From the NCBI RefSeq assembly GCF_036013915.1, contig NZ_CP107899.1, positions 5,084,001 through 5,148,000 of the forward strand: a DNA stretch of 64,000 nt. Reading direction: 5' to 3'. The stretch is from Streptomyces sp. NBC_00464 (GTDB lineage Bacteria; Actinomycetota; Actinomycetes; Streptomycetales; Streptomycetaceae). The translations under genes and the position numbers were made by a program. Each line of letters starts with the position of its first letter. The stretch's first letter is position 1. This document shows positions 41,181 to 50,635 of this stretch, in pieces. Below the pieces are notes generated by a model. That model ran no database searches. It was not told the DNA's origin and saw only the letters and a program-made list of their open reading frames with translations.

Positions 41181-43261
41181 GCTTCCTCCCCGGTGGCGGC
41201 CACGGGGACCACTACCGCCAGTACCTGGTCCATGGCCACCGTGGTCCCGGCGGTCACGTCGAGCTCGGTCACGGTGCCGGCGTGCGGGGCGGAGATGACG
41301 TGCTCCATCTTCATCGCCTCCACGACGAGGAGGCTCTGCCCGGCCGCGACCTCGTCCCCGACGGCCACCTTCACCACGGTGACCGTCCCGGGCATGGGCG
41401 CGGCGAGCGTGTCCGCCCCGGCGCGGGCGGCGCCGGTCAGCGACGCCTCCACCGGGTCGTGATCCCGGACGTGCCAGGTGTCGCCGTCCCGGCCGAGCCA
41501 GTGGCCCTCGGGGGAGGTGGCGTACGCGAACGAGTGGGTGACACCGGCGAGTTCGAGCGTGATCCGGCTTCCGTCCACCGTCAGCGTCCTGGCCGTCTCC
41601 GCGCTGCCGGGCAGCGGGCCCAGCGGGCCACAGGTGCCCGAGGCGGGGGCCGGTGGCCGGGCGCCCTCGCCGACATGGCCGAACGTCAGCTCCACGCCCG
41701 CGCCGCACGGCCGCAGGCCCACCTGGACCGGGTCGTGGCCGGGGATCCGGAAGTGCCGCACCGTCCGCGCCGGGGTGCCGCCGAGCCGCCAGCCGTCACC
41801 GGCCGAGAACGGGTCGGCCCACACATCCGTGCGGGCCGGACCGGGAGAGTGCTGCCGCAACAGCGCCGCGGCCGCGTACACCTCCTCCGGGACCCCGTCC
41901 GGGACCAGCCCGTCCACCTCGCGCTCCACCAGGCCGGTGTCCAGCTCGCCCGCCACCACGGCCGGGTGGCCGAGCAGCCGGCGCAGGAAGCCCGCGTTGG
42001 TCGGGACGCCGAGGACCACCGTGTCCGCGAGCGCCGCCCGCAGCCGGCGCAGCGCCGTCGCCCGGTCGGGGCCGTACGCGATCACCTTCGACAGCATCGG
42101 GTCGTACAGGCTGCCGACCTCGCCGCCCTCGGCGAGCCCCGAGTCCGTCCGCACCCCGCCGCCCTGCGGCTCGTGCAGCGCCAGTACCGCCCCGCCCGAG
42201 GGCAGGAAGCCGCGGGCCGGGTCCTCGGCACAGATCCGGGCCTCGACCGCGTGCCCGGTGAGGGTGATGTCCTGCTGGGCGTACGGGAGTTGCTCGCCGG
42301 ATGCGACCCGCAGCTGCCACTCCACCAGGTCGAGGCCGGTGATCAGCTCGGTCACCGGGTGCTCGACCTGGAGGCGGGTGTTCATCTCCATGAAGTAGTA
42401 CGAGGCCGGGTCGTTGCCCGGGACGATGAACTCCACCGTCCCCGCGCCCACATACCCGCAGGAGCGGGCGGCCTGCACGGCCGCCTCGCCCATGGCCGCG
42501 CGCGTCTTCTCGTCGAGCAGGACCGACGGCGCCTCCTCGATGATCTTCTGGTGGCGGCGCTGGAGCGAGCACTCGCGCTCGCCGAGGTGCACCACATGGC
42601 CGTGGCCGTCCGCCAGCACCTGGATCTCGATGTGGCGCGGCCGGTCGATCCACCGCTCCACGAGCAGGGTGTCGTCGCCGAACGAGGCGCGCGCCTCGCG
42701 CCGGGCGGCGGCGATCTCGTCGGACAGCAGCGCCGCGTCGCGCACCAGCCGCATGCCCTTGCCGCCGCCGCCCGCGGAGGGCTTCAGCAGGACCGGCATG
42801 CCGATCTCATGGGCGGCGTCCGCCAGTTGGCCGTCGGTCAGCTCGCTGCCCGTGGAGCCCGGCACCACCGGGACACCGGCCGTGGAGACCGTCTCCTTGG
42901 CCCGGATCTTGTCGCCCATCAGCGAGATGGCGGCGGCGGGCGGCCCGATGAAGGCCAGTCCCGCGTCCGCGCACGCCCGCGCGAAGCCCGCGTTCTCGGC
43001 GAGGAAGCCGTAACCGGGGTGGACGGCCTGAGCGCCCGTGCGGCGGGCCGCCTCCAGGAGCCGGTCCGCGCTCAGGTAGCTCTCGGCGGCCGGTGCCGGA
43101 CCGATCCGTACCGCCGTGTCGGCCTCCCGTACGTGCCGGGCGTCCGCGTCCGCGTCGCTGAAGACGGCGACGGAACGCACGCCCAGCTCGCGCAGGGTCC
43201 GGATGACCCGGACCGCGATCTCGCCGCGGTTGGCGACGAGAACCGTGTCGAACATCGTCAT
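41177..43261 (-). CDS. accC: Acyl-CoA carboxylase alpha subunit (biotin carboxylase + biotin carrier)
   Basis: 694 residues. Biotin carboxylase with ANRGEIAVRVIRTLRELG, ATP-grasp loop KPSAGGGGKGM and MNTRLQVEHPVTE; a central BT-like region; C-terminal biotinyl domain with VVEAMKMEHV, biotinylated Lys651. Carries CO2 on biotin for the partner beta subunit encoded 7 bp upstream. Operon content points to methylcrotonyl-CoA as substrate, though acetyl/propionyl-CoA cannot be excluded. Confidence 0.93.
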   Translation of the reverse strand: MTMFDTVLVANRGEIAVRVIRTLRELGVRSVAVFSDADADARHVREADTAVRIGPAPAAESYLSADRLLEAARRTGAQAVHPGYGFLAENAGFARACADAGLAFIGPPAAAISLMGDKIRAKETVSTAGVPVVPGSTGSELTDGQLADAAHEIGMPVLLKPSAGGGGKGMRLVRDAALLSDEIAAARREARASFGDDTLLVERWIDRPRHIEIQVLADGHGHVVHLGERECSLQRRHQKIIEEAPSVLLDEKTRAAMGEAAVQAARSCGYVGAGTVEFIVPGNDPASYYFMEMNTRLQVEHPVTELITGLDLVEWQLRVASGEQLPYAQQDITLTGHAVEARICAEDPARGFLPSGGAVLALHEPQGGGVRTDSGLAEGGEVGSLYDPMLSKVIAYGPDRATALRRLRAALADTVVLGVPTNAGFLRRLLGHPAVVAGELDTGLVEREVDGLVPDGVPEEVYAAAALLRQHSPGPARTDVWADPFSAGDGWRLGGTPARTVRHFRIPGHDPVQVGLRPCGAGVELTFGHVGEGARPPAPASGTCGPLGPLPGSAETARTLTVDGSRITLELAGVTHSFAYATSPEGHWLGRDGDTWHVRDHDPVEASLTGAARAGADTLAAPMPGTVTVVKVAVGDEVAAGQSLLVVEAMKMEHVISAPHAGTVTELDVTAGTTVAMDQVLAVVVPVAATGEEA

Positions 43262-43268
43262 CAGTTCC

Positions 43269-44876
43269 TCACATCCGGAAGACGCCGAAGCCGGCGTCGC
43301 CCAACGGGGCGTTGGCGCACGCGGTCAGGGCGAGCCCCAGCACCTGCCGGGTCTCCATCGGGTCGATCACGCCGTCGTCCCAGAGCCGGGCGGTGGCGTA
43401 GTACGCGTTGCCCTGGGTCTCGTACTGCTCGCGGATCGGGGCCTTGAACGACTCCTCGTCCTCGGCGCTCCAGTCGTCGCCCAGCTGGTCGCGCTTGACC
43501 GTGGCGAGGACGGACGCGGCCTGCTCGCCGCCCATGACGGAGATCTTCGCGTTGGGCCACATCCACAGGAAGCGGGGGGAGTAGGCCCGGCCGCACATCG
43601 AGTAGTTGCCCGCGCCGTAGGAACCGCCGACCACCACGGTCAGCTTCGGTACGCGCGTGCAGGCGACGGCGGTGACCATCTTGGCGCCGTGCTTGGCGAT
43701 GCCGCCCGCCTCGTAGTCGCGGCCGACCATGAAGCCCGAGATGTTCTGCAGGAAGACCAGCGGGATGCCGCGCTGGTCGCACAGCTCGATGAAGTGCGCG
43801 CCCTTCTGGGCGGACTCGGAGAACAGGATGCCGTTGTTCGCGACGATGCCGACCGGGTGGCCGTGGATGTGCGCGAAACCGGTGATCAGCGTCGTGCCGT
43901 ACTCGGCCTTGAACTCGGCGAAGCGCGATCCGTCGACGACCCGGGCGATCACCTCCCGTACGTCGTAGGGCGTGCGCGAGTCGACCGGCACCGCCCCGTA
44001 CAGACCGGCGGGGTCCACCTTCGGCTCGTCGACCTGCTGTACGGACCACGGCAGCGCGCCCCGGTCCGGCAGCGTGGCCACGATGTTCCGCACGATGCGC
44101 AGCGCGTGCGCGTCGTCCTCCGCGAGATGGTCGGTGACCCCCGACGTACGGGAGTGGACCTCGCCGCCGCCCAGCTCCTCGGCGGTGACGACCTCGCCGG
44201 TCGCGGCCTTCACGAGCGGCGGTCCGCCCAGGAAGATCGTCCCCTGGTTGCGGACGATGACGGCCTCGTCGCTCATCGCGGGGACGTACGCGCCCCCGGC
44301 GGTGCAGGACCCCAGCACCGCCGCGATCTGCGGGATGCCGGCCCCGGACATCCGGGCCTGGTTGTAGAAGATCCGCCCGAAGTGCTCCCGGTCCGGGAAC
44401 ACCTCGTCCTGCATCGGCAGGAAGGCGCCGCCCGAGTCCACCAGGTACAGACACGGCAGCCGGTTCTCCAGCGCCACCTCCTGGGCCCGCAGGTGCTTCT
44501 TCACGGTCATCGGGTAGTACGTGCCGCCCTTGACGGTCGCGTCATTGGCGACGATCACGCACTCCCGGCCGCTGACCCGGCCGATCCCGGCGATCACCCC
44601 GGCGGCCGGTGCGGCGCCCCCGTACAGCCCCTCGGCCGCCAGTGGGGCCAGCTCCAGGAAGGGCGAGCCCGGATCGAGCAGGGTGTCCACCCGCTCCCGG
44701 GGCAGCAGCTTGCCGCGTGCCACATGCCGGGCGCGGGCCTTCTCACCCCCGCCGAGCCTGGCCGTGGCGAGCCGCTTGCGCAGCTCGTCGGTGAGCGCGT
44801 GATGCGCCGCCTCGTTGGCCTGCCAGGCCTCCGAGGCGGGATCGGCCGCGCTCGCCAGCACCGGTGCCTGCTGCAT
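43269..44876 (-). CDS. accD: Acyl-CoA carboxylase carboxyltransferase subunit (methylcrotonyl-CoA type)
   Basis: 535 residues. Two crotonase-fold halves: [20 protein letters not shown] and [16 protein letters not shown] in the first, [25 protein letters not shown] and [16 protein letters not shown] in the second. These sequences, especially [11 protein letters not shown], are those of methylcrotonyl-CoA carboxylase beta rather than propionyl-CoA types. First gene of the operon; divergent from a TetR regulator with paired operators between. Confidence 0.93.
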   Translation of the reverse strand: MQQAPVLASAADPASEAWQANEAAHHALTDELRKRLATARLGGGEKARARHVARGKLLPRERVDTLLDPGSPFLELAPLAAEGLYGGAAPAAGVIAGIGRVSGRECVIVANDATVKGGTYYPMTVKKHLRAQEVALENRLPCLYLVDSGGAFLPMQDEVFPDREHFGRIFYNQARMSGAGIPQIAAVLGSCTAGGAYVPAMSDEAVIVRNQGTIFLGGPPLVKAATGEVVTAEELGGGEVHSRTSGVTDHLAEDDAHALRIVRNIVATLPDRGALPWSVQQVDEPKVDPAGLYGAVPVDSRTPYDVREVIARVVDGSRFAEFKAEYGTTLITGFAHIHGHPVGIVANNGILFSESAQKGAHFIELCDQRGIPLVFLQNISGFMVGRDYEAGGIAKHGAKMVTAVACTRVPKLTVVVGGSYGAGNYSMCGRAYSPRFLWMWPNAKISVMGGEQAASVLATVKRDQLGDDWSAEDEESFKAPIREQYETQGNAYYATARLWDDGVIDPMETRQVLGLALTACANAPLGDAGFGVFRM

Positions 44877-44943
44877 CCTGTCGAGCCCCCTTGCCCGTAC
44901 CGCAGTGTGACCACCTCGTCCGCGATCGGTAGCGGGAGAGGCT

Positions 44944-44986
44944 GTTAGTGAGCGTTAACGTCCTCCACAGGTTAACGACCGCTAAC
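44944..44986. promoter_or_regulatory. Paired TetR operators between accD and tetR
   Basis: GTTAGTGAGCGTTAAC (44944-44959) and, inverted, GTTAACGACCGCTAAC (44971-44986). Both fit GTTAGYGNNCGTTAAC. Two copies in opposite orientation with 11 bp between suit binding of two dimers controlling both genes. Confidence 0.7.
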
Positions 44987-45001
44987 GCGCCTGTCTAGAA
45001 T
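44972..45001 (+). promoter_or_regulatory. Predicted tetR promoter (leaderless transcript)
   Basis: TTAACG, 18-bp spacer, TAGAAT. The -10 ends eight bases before the tetR ATG and no ribosome site is present, so translation is probably leaderless. The -35 lies inside the right operator. Confidence 0.6.
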
Positions 45002-45009
45002 GACTCGTC

Positions 45010-45633
45010 ATGAGCACCCATGCCGCCGCCCGCGTCGCGGCACCCACCCGCCGCGAGCAGATCCTCAAGGAGGCCGCCCGCCTCTTCGCCGAGCGCGGCT
45101 TCCACGGCGTCGGCGTCGACGAGATAGGCGCCGCCGTCGGAATCAGCGGCCCCGGCCTCTACCGGCACTTCCCCGGCAAGGACGCGATGCTCGCCGAGCT
45201 GCTCGTCGGCATCAGCGAGCGGCTGCTGGCCGGCGGGCAGCAGCGGGTCTCCGAGGACGCCTCAGGCGACGGTTCCCCCGAGGCGCTCCTGGACGCGCTC
45301 ATCGAGGGCCACATCGACTTCGCCCTCGACGACCGCCCCCTGATCACCCTGCACGACCGCGAGCTGGACCGCCTGCGGGACACCGACCGCAAGCGGGTGC
45401 GCCGGCTCCAGCGCGAGTACGTCGAGGTGTGGGTGACCGTCGTCCGCGACCTCTACCCGGACCTCCCCGAGCACGAGGCCCGCGCGGCGGTCCACGCCGT
45501 CTTCGGCCTGCTGAACTCCACGCCCCACCTCGGCCGCCCCGGCGCGCTGCCCGGCCGCACGGACACGGCGGCCCTGCTGCACCGCCTGGCGCGGGGCGCC
45601 TTCGCCGCGGCGGGGGCCCGGGAAGAGGGCTGA
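45010..45633 (+). CDS. TetR-family regulator of the leucine-catabolic operon
   Basis: 207 residues. Helix-turn-helix at about 15-60 (ILKEAARLFAERGFHG, ISGPGLYRHFPGKDAML), helical ligand domain after it. Divergent from accD with operators covering both promoters, so it is likely an acyl-CoA-responsive autorepressor of accD-accC-hmgL-acdH. Its end converges with the next operon with only 10 bp between stop codons. Confidence 0.88.
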   Translation: MSTHAAARVAAPTRREQILKEAARLFAERGFHGVGVDEIGAAVGISGPGLYRHFPGKDAMLAELLVGISERLLAGGQQRVSEDASGDGSPEALLDALIEGHIDFALDDRPLITLHDRELDRLRDTDRKRVRRLQREYVEVWVTVVRDLYPDLPEHEARAAVHAVFGLLNSTPHLGRPGALPGRTDTAALLHRLARGAFAAAGAREEG

Positions 45634-45643
45634 GCGCCTCCGG

Positions 45644-48604
45644 TCAGGAGCCGGCGGCCTCCCTTGCCGACACGGTGACCCGCGCCACCCGCATCGGGTG
45701 CCCGGCCTCGGTCGCGGGGCCCGCGGTGGCACCGTCCGCCGAAGGCAGCCCGCCGCCCATCGCCACGTTCAGGATCAGGAACTGGCCCCGCTTCAGCGCC
45801 CGGTCCCAGGTGGCCGCGTCCATGGCGGACGCCTTCACCCGGTGGTACACCCGGCCGTCCAGATACCAGCGCAGCTCCTCCGCGCCGGGCGCGGTGTCGA
45901 GCTCCACGGCGTACGAGTGGAACGCGCCGCGGCAGCCGGAGCACTTCTGCCGGGGCGAGGTGAGCCCCATCGGCTCCTTGCAGGGCCCGCCGTCCGCCGT
46001 GCCGCAGTGCAGGGTGCCGAAGACGGCGTCCCGGCCGTTGACCGACTCCATGACGTCGATCTCGCCGATGGCCGGCCAGCCCGTGTAGCCGTCGCGCAGC
46101 CCGGCCCCCAGGGTCCAGAAGGCCGGCCAGTAGCCGCCCGCCTTCGCGCCCGTGACCTCCGGCAGGGCGATCGACGCCTCGATCCGCAGGACGCCACCGG
46201 GCGGCGGTGCGAAGTCGGAGCGCCGGGACTCGATGCGGCCCGAGTACCACGTGCCCCCGCGGCGCGTGGGCACGATCTCCAGGGCCCCCTTGCCGTCCAG
46301 CCGGACGTTGTCCGTCGAGTCCGTCATCGTCTCGATCTCCCCGGTGCCCCACTGCGGGGCCGGGCAGCCCGGGTAGCAGGTGCCGCGGTCGTACAGCCAG
46401 CGGGAGGCGGCGGGCCGGCTGCCCGCCGGGCCGTCGAAGTCCTCGCGCAGCAGCTCGGTCCAGCCGTGCGCGGCCGGTGCGCCGGTGCTCATGAGCAGCC
46501 GTTCGAGCCGGGGGGCCAGCACCACGGCCGCCACATCGGTCAGATGGGCGTCGTCCCGGTAGAGCAGGATCCGGTCCAGGACCGCCGGGCAGGTCGGGCC
46601 CGTGGCCGGGCACAGCACCGCGTTCACCTGCACGTTCCGTACGCCCGGGAGCCCGCCGGCCGCGACCTTCTCCGCCAGCGGATCGGGCCACCGGGCCGTG
46701 TCCCGGTCGAAGGCGCAGGTCTCCGGGTCCGTGAGATGGCCCGAGACGCACGCGGGGATGTCCGTACCCGGCACCGGGGTGTCCTCGATGTGGACGATCG
46801 GCACCCCGAGCGCCCGCAGCGGCTTCAGCGTCCGCTCCCAGCCCCTGAGCAGCAGGCGCTGGTCGTCGGTGTAGCGGTTGAGCGAGGAGATCACGATCAT
46901 GCGGGGCTTCGGGCCCTTCGCCAGCCGCGCCAGGCTGTCGGCCCGCCAGGTGTCGCACTCGTGGTACGTACGCCCCAACTGCGGGTTCACCACGGACAGT
47001 TCCGGCAGCGGGCAGCCCTGCTTCACCAGCTCCTGAAGGGCCCAGCCGCGCTTCGCCGCCAGGCTGAGCACCGGGGAGAACCACTGTCCGGCGTGCGAGT
47101 CGCCGAGCAGGACGATCCGGTCGGGACTGTCCACCGCCCCGAACAGGCAGGGCGGGCTGCTGGTCACCGCCGGCGCCACCTCGCAGGCCCCGTCCGGCGG
47201 GAAGCTCTTGCGGGCCTGGACCGGACTCGGTACCACGGGGCCGTCGTTCGCCGGAGTCCTGGTCCGGGTCAGCAGCGAGGGGCCGGTAGCCGCCCCCGGC
47301 GGGAGGCCCTTCACGTCCACCGGGGCGGACGGGCCCAGCAGTTGCAGCGTCGTCGTGCCCACCACGAGTGCCAGGACCACCGGAATGACGACGGCGGCGA
47401 CGCCCAACGACAGTCCGCGCCGGGGGAGTTCGGAGAGCGTACGGCTGTGGCGCAGCGGGCGCTCGACCCAGTGCATGGTGGCCAGGGCGGGCAGCACCGA
47501 GGCCAGTGTCAGGGCTGTCCTGGCCGGCCAGTCCAGGGTGCCGAACCGGGCCTCGGCGAGGACGAGCACCGGCCAGTGCCAGAGGTACAGCGTGTAGGAG
47601 AGCCGCCCGACCGCCCGGGGGCCCCGAAGCCCCAGCAGCCGTCCCACTCCGTAGCGGGCCGGCCCGTCCGGGCGCCGGCCGGGGATTCCGGCCAGGATCA
47701 CCGCGGCCGTCGCCAGGGTCGGGACGAGCGCCGCGTATCCGGGATACGGCGTGCCGGAGTCGTACCGCAGCACGCACCACACGAGGGCCGCCGCCCCCGC
47801 CCATCCGCACACCAGCCGCAGGGCGCGCGGCCCGCGCAGCAGATGCCACGGCAGCAGCGCCAGCAGGGCGCCGACGCCGAACTGCCAGACACGCGAGGGC
47901 GTTCCGAGGTACGCCAGCGAGACGGAGTCGCCCGTCCAGTACAGCGAGAGGGCGAGAGTGGTGAGCGTCAGTACGGCGGTGGCAGCGACCGCTGCCGGCC
48001 GCAGGGCGCGTCCCCGGCGGGCAGCGCGCGCGGTGAGGAGGGCGAGGGCGGCCAGCAGCGGGGCCCAGCAGAGATAGAACTGCTCCTCCACCGCCAGCGA
48101 CCAGAAGTGCAGCAGCGGGCTCTCGCCCTGCCCGGCGGCCAGGTAGTCGGTGCGCTGCTGGACGAAACGCCAGTTGGCGACGGACAGCGCCGCCGCCACG
48201 ACGTCGTTCTCCAGGTCGGTGCGGCGCAGCGGTACGGTCAGCCAGGCCCCGGCCACCGCGACCGCGACGAGCACCACGGCGGCCGAGGGCAGCAGCCGGC
48301 GGGCCCGGCGGGAGAAGAACTCACCGAGCCGGATCCGGCCGGTGGTGACGGCCTCCCGCACCAGCAGCCCGGTGATCAGATAGCCGGAGATGACGAAGAA
48401 GACGTCCACGCCGATGAATCCGCCGGCGAGCCCCGGCACGGAAGCGTGGAAGGCGAGGACCGAGAGGACCGCGAACGCGCGCAGCCCCTCGATGTCGGGA
48501 CGGAAGGGGAGGCGGCGGGAACCCGTGGTGCCGGGACCGCCTGATGACGGGCGGGGGACGGCGCTGCCGCCGGTCCGCGGACCGGAGGGGGCGAGGGTGG
48601 GCAT
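45644..48604 (-). CDS. Acyltransferase-3 / SGNH / GH16 fusion protein
   Basis: 986 residues, three parts. (1) Acyltransferase-3 at about 33-420, some ten membrane helices, with catalytic-type His53 (AFHASV) and FFSRRARRLLPS. (2) An extracellular SGNH domain at about 490-712 with GDSH (501-504) and the partner D684/H687 in RDDAHL. (3) A GH16 domain at about 715-986 with GEIDVME (E848, D850, E853) and six Cys. Parts 1+2 are the known OafA-type O-acetyltransferase layout; a C-terminal GH16 beta-glucanase is unusual. Gene 15 bp downstream of a cellulose-synthase-like GT2, so it probably O-acetylates and trims or transfers the polymer that enzyme makes. Confidence 0.88.
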   Translation of the reverse strand: MPTLAPSGPRTGGSAVPRPSSGGPGTTGSRRLPFRPDIEGLRAFAVLSVLAFHASVPGLAGGFIGVDVFFVISGYLITGLLVREAVTTGRIRLGEFFSRRARRLLPSAAVVLVAVAVAGAWLTVPLRRTDLENDVVAAALSVANWRFVQQRTDYLAAGQGESPLLHFWSLAVEEQFYLCWAPLLAALALLTARAARRGRALRPAAVAATAVLTLTTLALSLYWTGDSVSLAYLGTPSRVWQFGVGALLALLPWHLLRGPRALRLVCGWAGAAALVWCVLRYDSGTPYPGYAALVPTLATAAVILAGIPGRRPDGPARYGVGRLLGLRGPRAVGRLSYTLYLWHWPVLVLAEARFGTLDWPARTALTLASVLPALATMHWVERPLRHSRTLSELPRRGLSLGVAAVVIPVVLALVVGTTTLQLLGPSAPVDVKGLPPGAATGPSLLTRTRTPANDGPVVPSPVQARKSFPPDGACEVAPAVTSSPPCLFGAVDSPDRIVLLGDSHAGQWFSPVLSLAAKRGWALQELVKQGCPLPELSVVNPQLGRTYHECDTWRADSLARLAKGPKPRMIVISSLNRYTDDQRLLLRGWERTLKPLRALGVPIVHIEDTPVPGTDIPACVSGHLTDPETCAFDRDTARWPDPLAEKVAAGGLPGVRNVQVNAVLCPATGPTCPAVLDRILLYRDDAHLTDVAAVVLAPRLERLLMSTGAPAAHGWTELLREDFDGPAGSRPAASRWLYDRGTCYPGCPAPQWGTGEIETMTDSTDNVRLDGKGALEIVPTRRGGTWYSGRIESRRSDFAPPPGGVLRIEASIALPEVTGAKAGGYWPAFWTLGAGLRDGYTGWPAIGEIDVMESVNGRDAVFGTLHCGTADGGPCKEPMGLTSPRQKCSGCRGAFHSYAVELDTAPGAEELRWYLDGRVYHRVKASAMDAATWDRALKRGQFLILNVAMGGGLPSADGATAGPATEAGHPMRVARVTVSAREAAGS

Positions 48605-48619
48605 CGCTACGAGGACCTT

Positions 48620-50293
48620 TCAGCTCAGCCAGGGCAGCATGGGATCGACCCAGCCGGACGCGAGCAGGGCGGTGAGCAGGAGCGTGGCCGTCACGGCCAG
48701 GGTTTCGGGCCAGCGCCTGGGCAGCACCGAGGACCGCCGGCCGCGCCGGAGCCGTTCGGGCCGCGCGGCAGCCGAGGGACGTAGACCGGTCAACAGGTCC
48801 CTGATCAGCGGGACGTTGATCTGAAGCTGCACCAACAGGTAGAGACCGAGACCCCAGTTGGGCTCCCAGCCGTTACGTGCCACCGCCAGGGCGAGACCGC
48901 CGGCCGCCGCTCCCGTGGAGCAGCAGAGCCAGCCGAGCGAGACGAGCACCACCCGGTGCGCCATCGTGCCGGGCTTCCCGCCACCGGCCCCGGTGGGCAC
49001 CCATGCCGCACTGCGGCCGCGCAGGGTGTGCAGGAAGGCGGCCCCGGCGGCCACGCTCGTCAGGACGTTGGCCCGGATCACCTCGATCCGCCAGCGGGTC
49101 CGGCTGATCCGCGGCAACAGCACATGCCAGAGCCACAGCGGCGCGAGCAGCGGCAGCACGTGCCAGGGCCGGATGTGGTCCGGGTACCAGAACATCATCA
49201 CCAGCGGCGGCAGCGGGGCCGCGAAGGTGTTCACCACCGTCGTCAGATAGCCGACGATGCCCTCGTAGAAGCAGAGCCGCATCCGCCACGGGGCGCCCAT
49301 CCGCCTGAGCACCGGGGTTCCCATCAGGTGCAGGTTGCCCATCGCCCAGCGGTACTGCTGGTTGAGATACGAGGCGAGGTTGTCCGGCGAGGTCCCCTTG
49401 GCCACCAGCACCGGCACGTAAAGGGTCCTGAAACCCTGCTCGTACAGGGCGAGTCCGGTGTACAGGTCCTCGCTGTGGTCGAGCCGGGCGAAGCCGCCGG
49501 CCAGGTCGATGGCGCTGCGCCGGTAGACGGCGTTGCTGCCGCAGCAGATGGCCGCGTCGCTCGCGTCCCGGGAGGGCTGGATCCAGCGGAAGAACCACTC
49601 CTGGGCCGATCCGGCGGCGCGCTGGATCCAGTCCATCGTCTCGTCGGTGTCGAAGCACTGCGGGCTCTGCACGATGCCTACGCCGGGGTCGGCGAGATAC
49701 GGCACGAGGTGGCGCAGGAAGTCGGCCCGGGGCGCGAAGTCGGCGTCCAGGATGGCGATGTACTCCGCGCTGCTCAGGGTGAGCGCGTGGTTGAGGTTGC
49801 CCGCCTTCTTGAGGTGCCCCCGGTCGGGTCTGACGACGTAGCGGTATCCGTACGAGGCTGCCAGGGCGGCCACTTCGGGGCTGTCGGCGTCGTCCAGCAC
49901 CCATACGGTCAGCGCACCTGGCCAGTCGAGAGCGGCGACGGCCCGGTAGGCGTTGTCCAGGACCGGAAGCGGTTCGCCGCAGGTCGGCAAGTAGAGATCC
50001 ACGGAAGGGAGTTCGGGTGGATCCCAGGCGTGTACGAGCACCTCGTGCGAGCGCCTGGTCAGCCGGCGCTGGCGCAGGCTGTTCACCGACGAGAGCGCGA
50101 GCGCGACGACGTTCAGGGAGAGCACTGCGAGAAAGGCCCACAGGGCCGGGGTGCGCAGGGCGAAGGTGAACATCGTCGCCGCGGTGAGCACGAAGGCGAG
50201 AGAGGAGCTGATCAGTACCCAGCGGCGCTGAGGCCCGAAGTACCAGTAGAGCTCCTGGTCGGACGGAGGTTGTGGCAGGTGATGCACGGTCAT
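48620..50293 (-). CDS. Processive family 2 glycosyltransferase, cellulose-synthase-like
   Basis: 557 residues from ATG 50293 (GGGGGG upstream; GTG 50305 possible). Two N-terminal helices (about 25-70), cytosolic GT-A domain with DDADS (134-138), DAD (183-185), SED with general base D276, and QQYRW (312-316) of processive synthases; then several C-terminal helices forming a translocation channel. No PilZ domain is visible. It should polymerise and export a beta-glucan-type chain from a nucleotide sugar; cellulose, beta-1,3-glucan or another polymer cannot be separated by eye. First gene of an operon with the acyltransferase-SGNH-GH16 protein. Two DasR-like sites lie upstream. Confidence 0.9.
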   Translation of the reverse strand: MTVHHLPQPPSDQELYWYFGPQRRWVLISSSLAFVLTAATMFTFALRTPALWAFLAVLSLNVVALALSSVNSLRQRRLTRRSHEVLVHAWDPPELPSVDLYLPTCGEPLPVLDNAYRAVAALDWPGALTVWVLDDADSPEVAALAASYGYRYVVRPDRGHLKKAGNLNHALTLSSAEYIAILDADFAPRADFLRHLVPYLADPGVGIVQSPQCFDTDETMDWIQRAAGSAQEWFFRWIQPSRDASDAAICCGSNAVYRRSAIDLAGGFARLDHSEDLYTGLALYEQGFRTLYVPVLVAKGTSPDNLASYLNQQYRWAMGNLHLMGTPVLRRMGAPWRMRLCFYEGIVGYLTTVVNTFAAPLPPLVMMFWYPDHIRPWHVLPLLAPLWLWHVLLPRISRTRWRIEVIRANVLTSVAAGAAFLHTLRGRSAAWVPTGAGGGKPGTMAHRVVLVSLGWLCCSTGAAAGGLALAVARNGWEPNWGLGLYLLVQLQINVPLIRDLLTGLRPSAAARPERLRRGRRSSVLPRRWPETLAVTATLLLTALLASGWVDPMLPWLS

Positions 50294-50346
50294 AAAGCCC
50301 CCCACGGCTGTGCATGTCCCGGTATCGGGGGACCTACCCTAGCGCC

Positions 50347-50362
50347 AAAGGTATAGACCAAT
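50347..50362. promoter_or_regulatory. dre-like site 1 upstream of the GT2 operon
   Basis: On the minus strand ATTGGTCTATACCTTT; the inner GGTCTATACC differs by one base from the DasR core GGTCTAGACC. 54 bp from the GT2 start. Confidence 0.6.
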
Positions 50363-50404
50363 TGCCATCGATCGCGGACTGAGATGCCGAGTTGGCGCGA
50401 TGTA

Positions 50405-50420
50405 AGTGGTCTGGACCTAT
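50405..50420. promoter_or_regulatory. dre-like site 2 upstream of the GT2 operon
   Basis: AGTGGTCTGGACCTAT, 13 of 16 positions of the DasR consensus. 42 bp of sequence separate it from site 1. The rest of the 342-bp region 50294-50635 has no gene. Confidence 0.6.
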
Positions 50421-50635
50421 TGGACGTTCGCTGCCGGGTGGAGCGGGAAGTTCCAGGTCACGCACGAGTGAACGGGCGCCCAACATCCGAGGGGGCCTCG
50501 CGGCGGGCCCCGATCGGGACCCCGGCGGGCCGTCCACCGCACTCATGGAACCACCGGTCCGGCGCCGGACGGTCCGGGCCGCCCACCGTTTAATACAACC
50601 GGCACACTGCGCACACTCCACGGCACAATGGGTTC

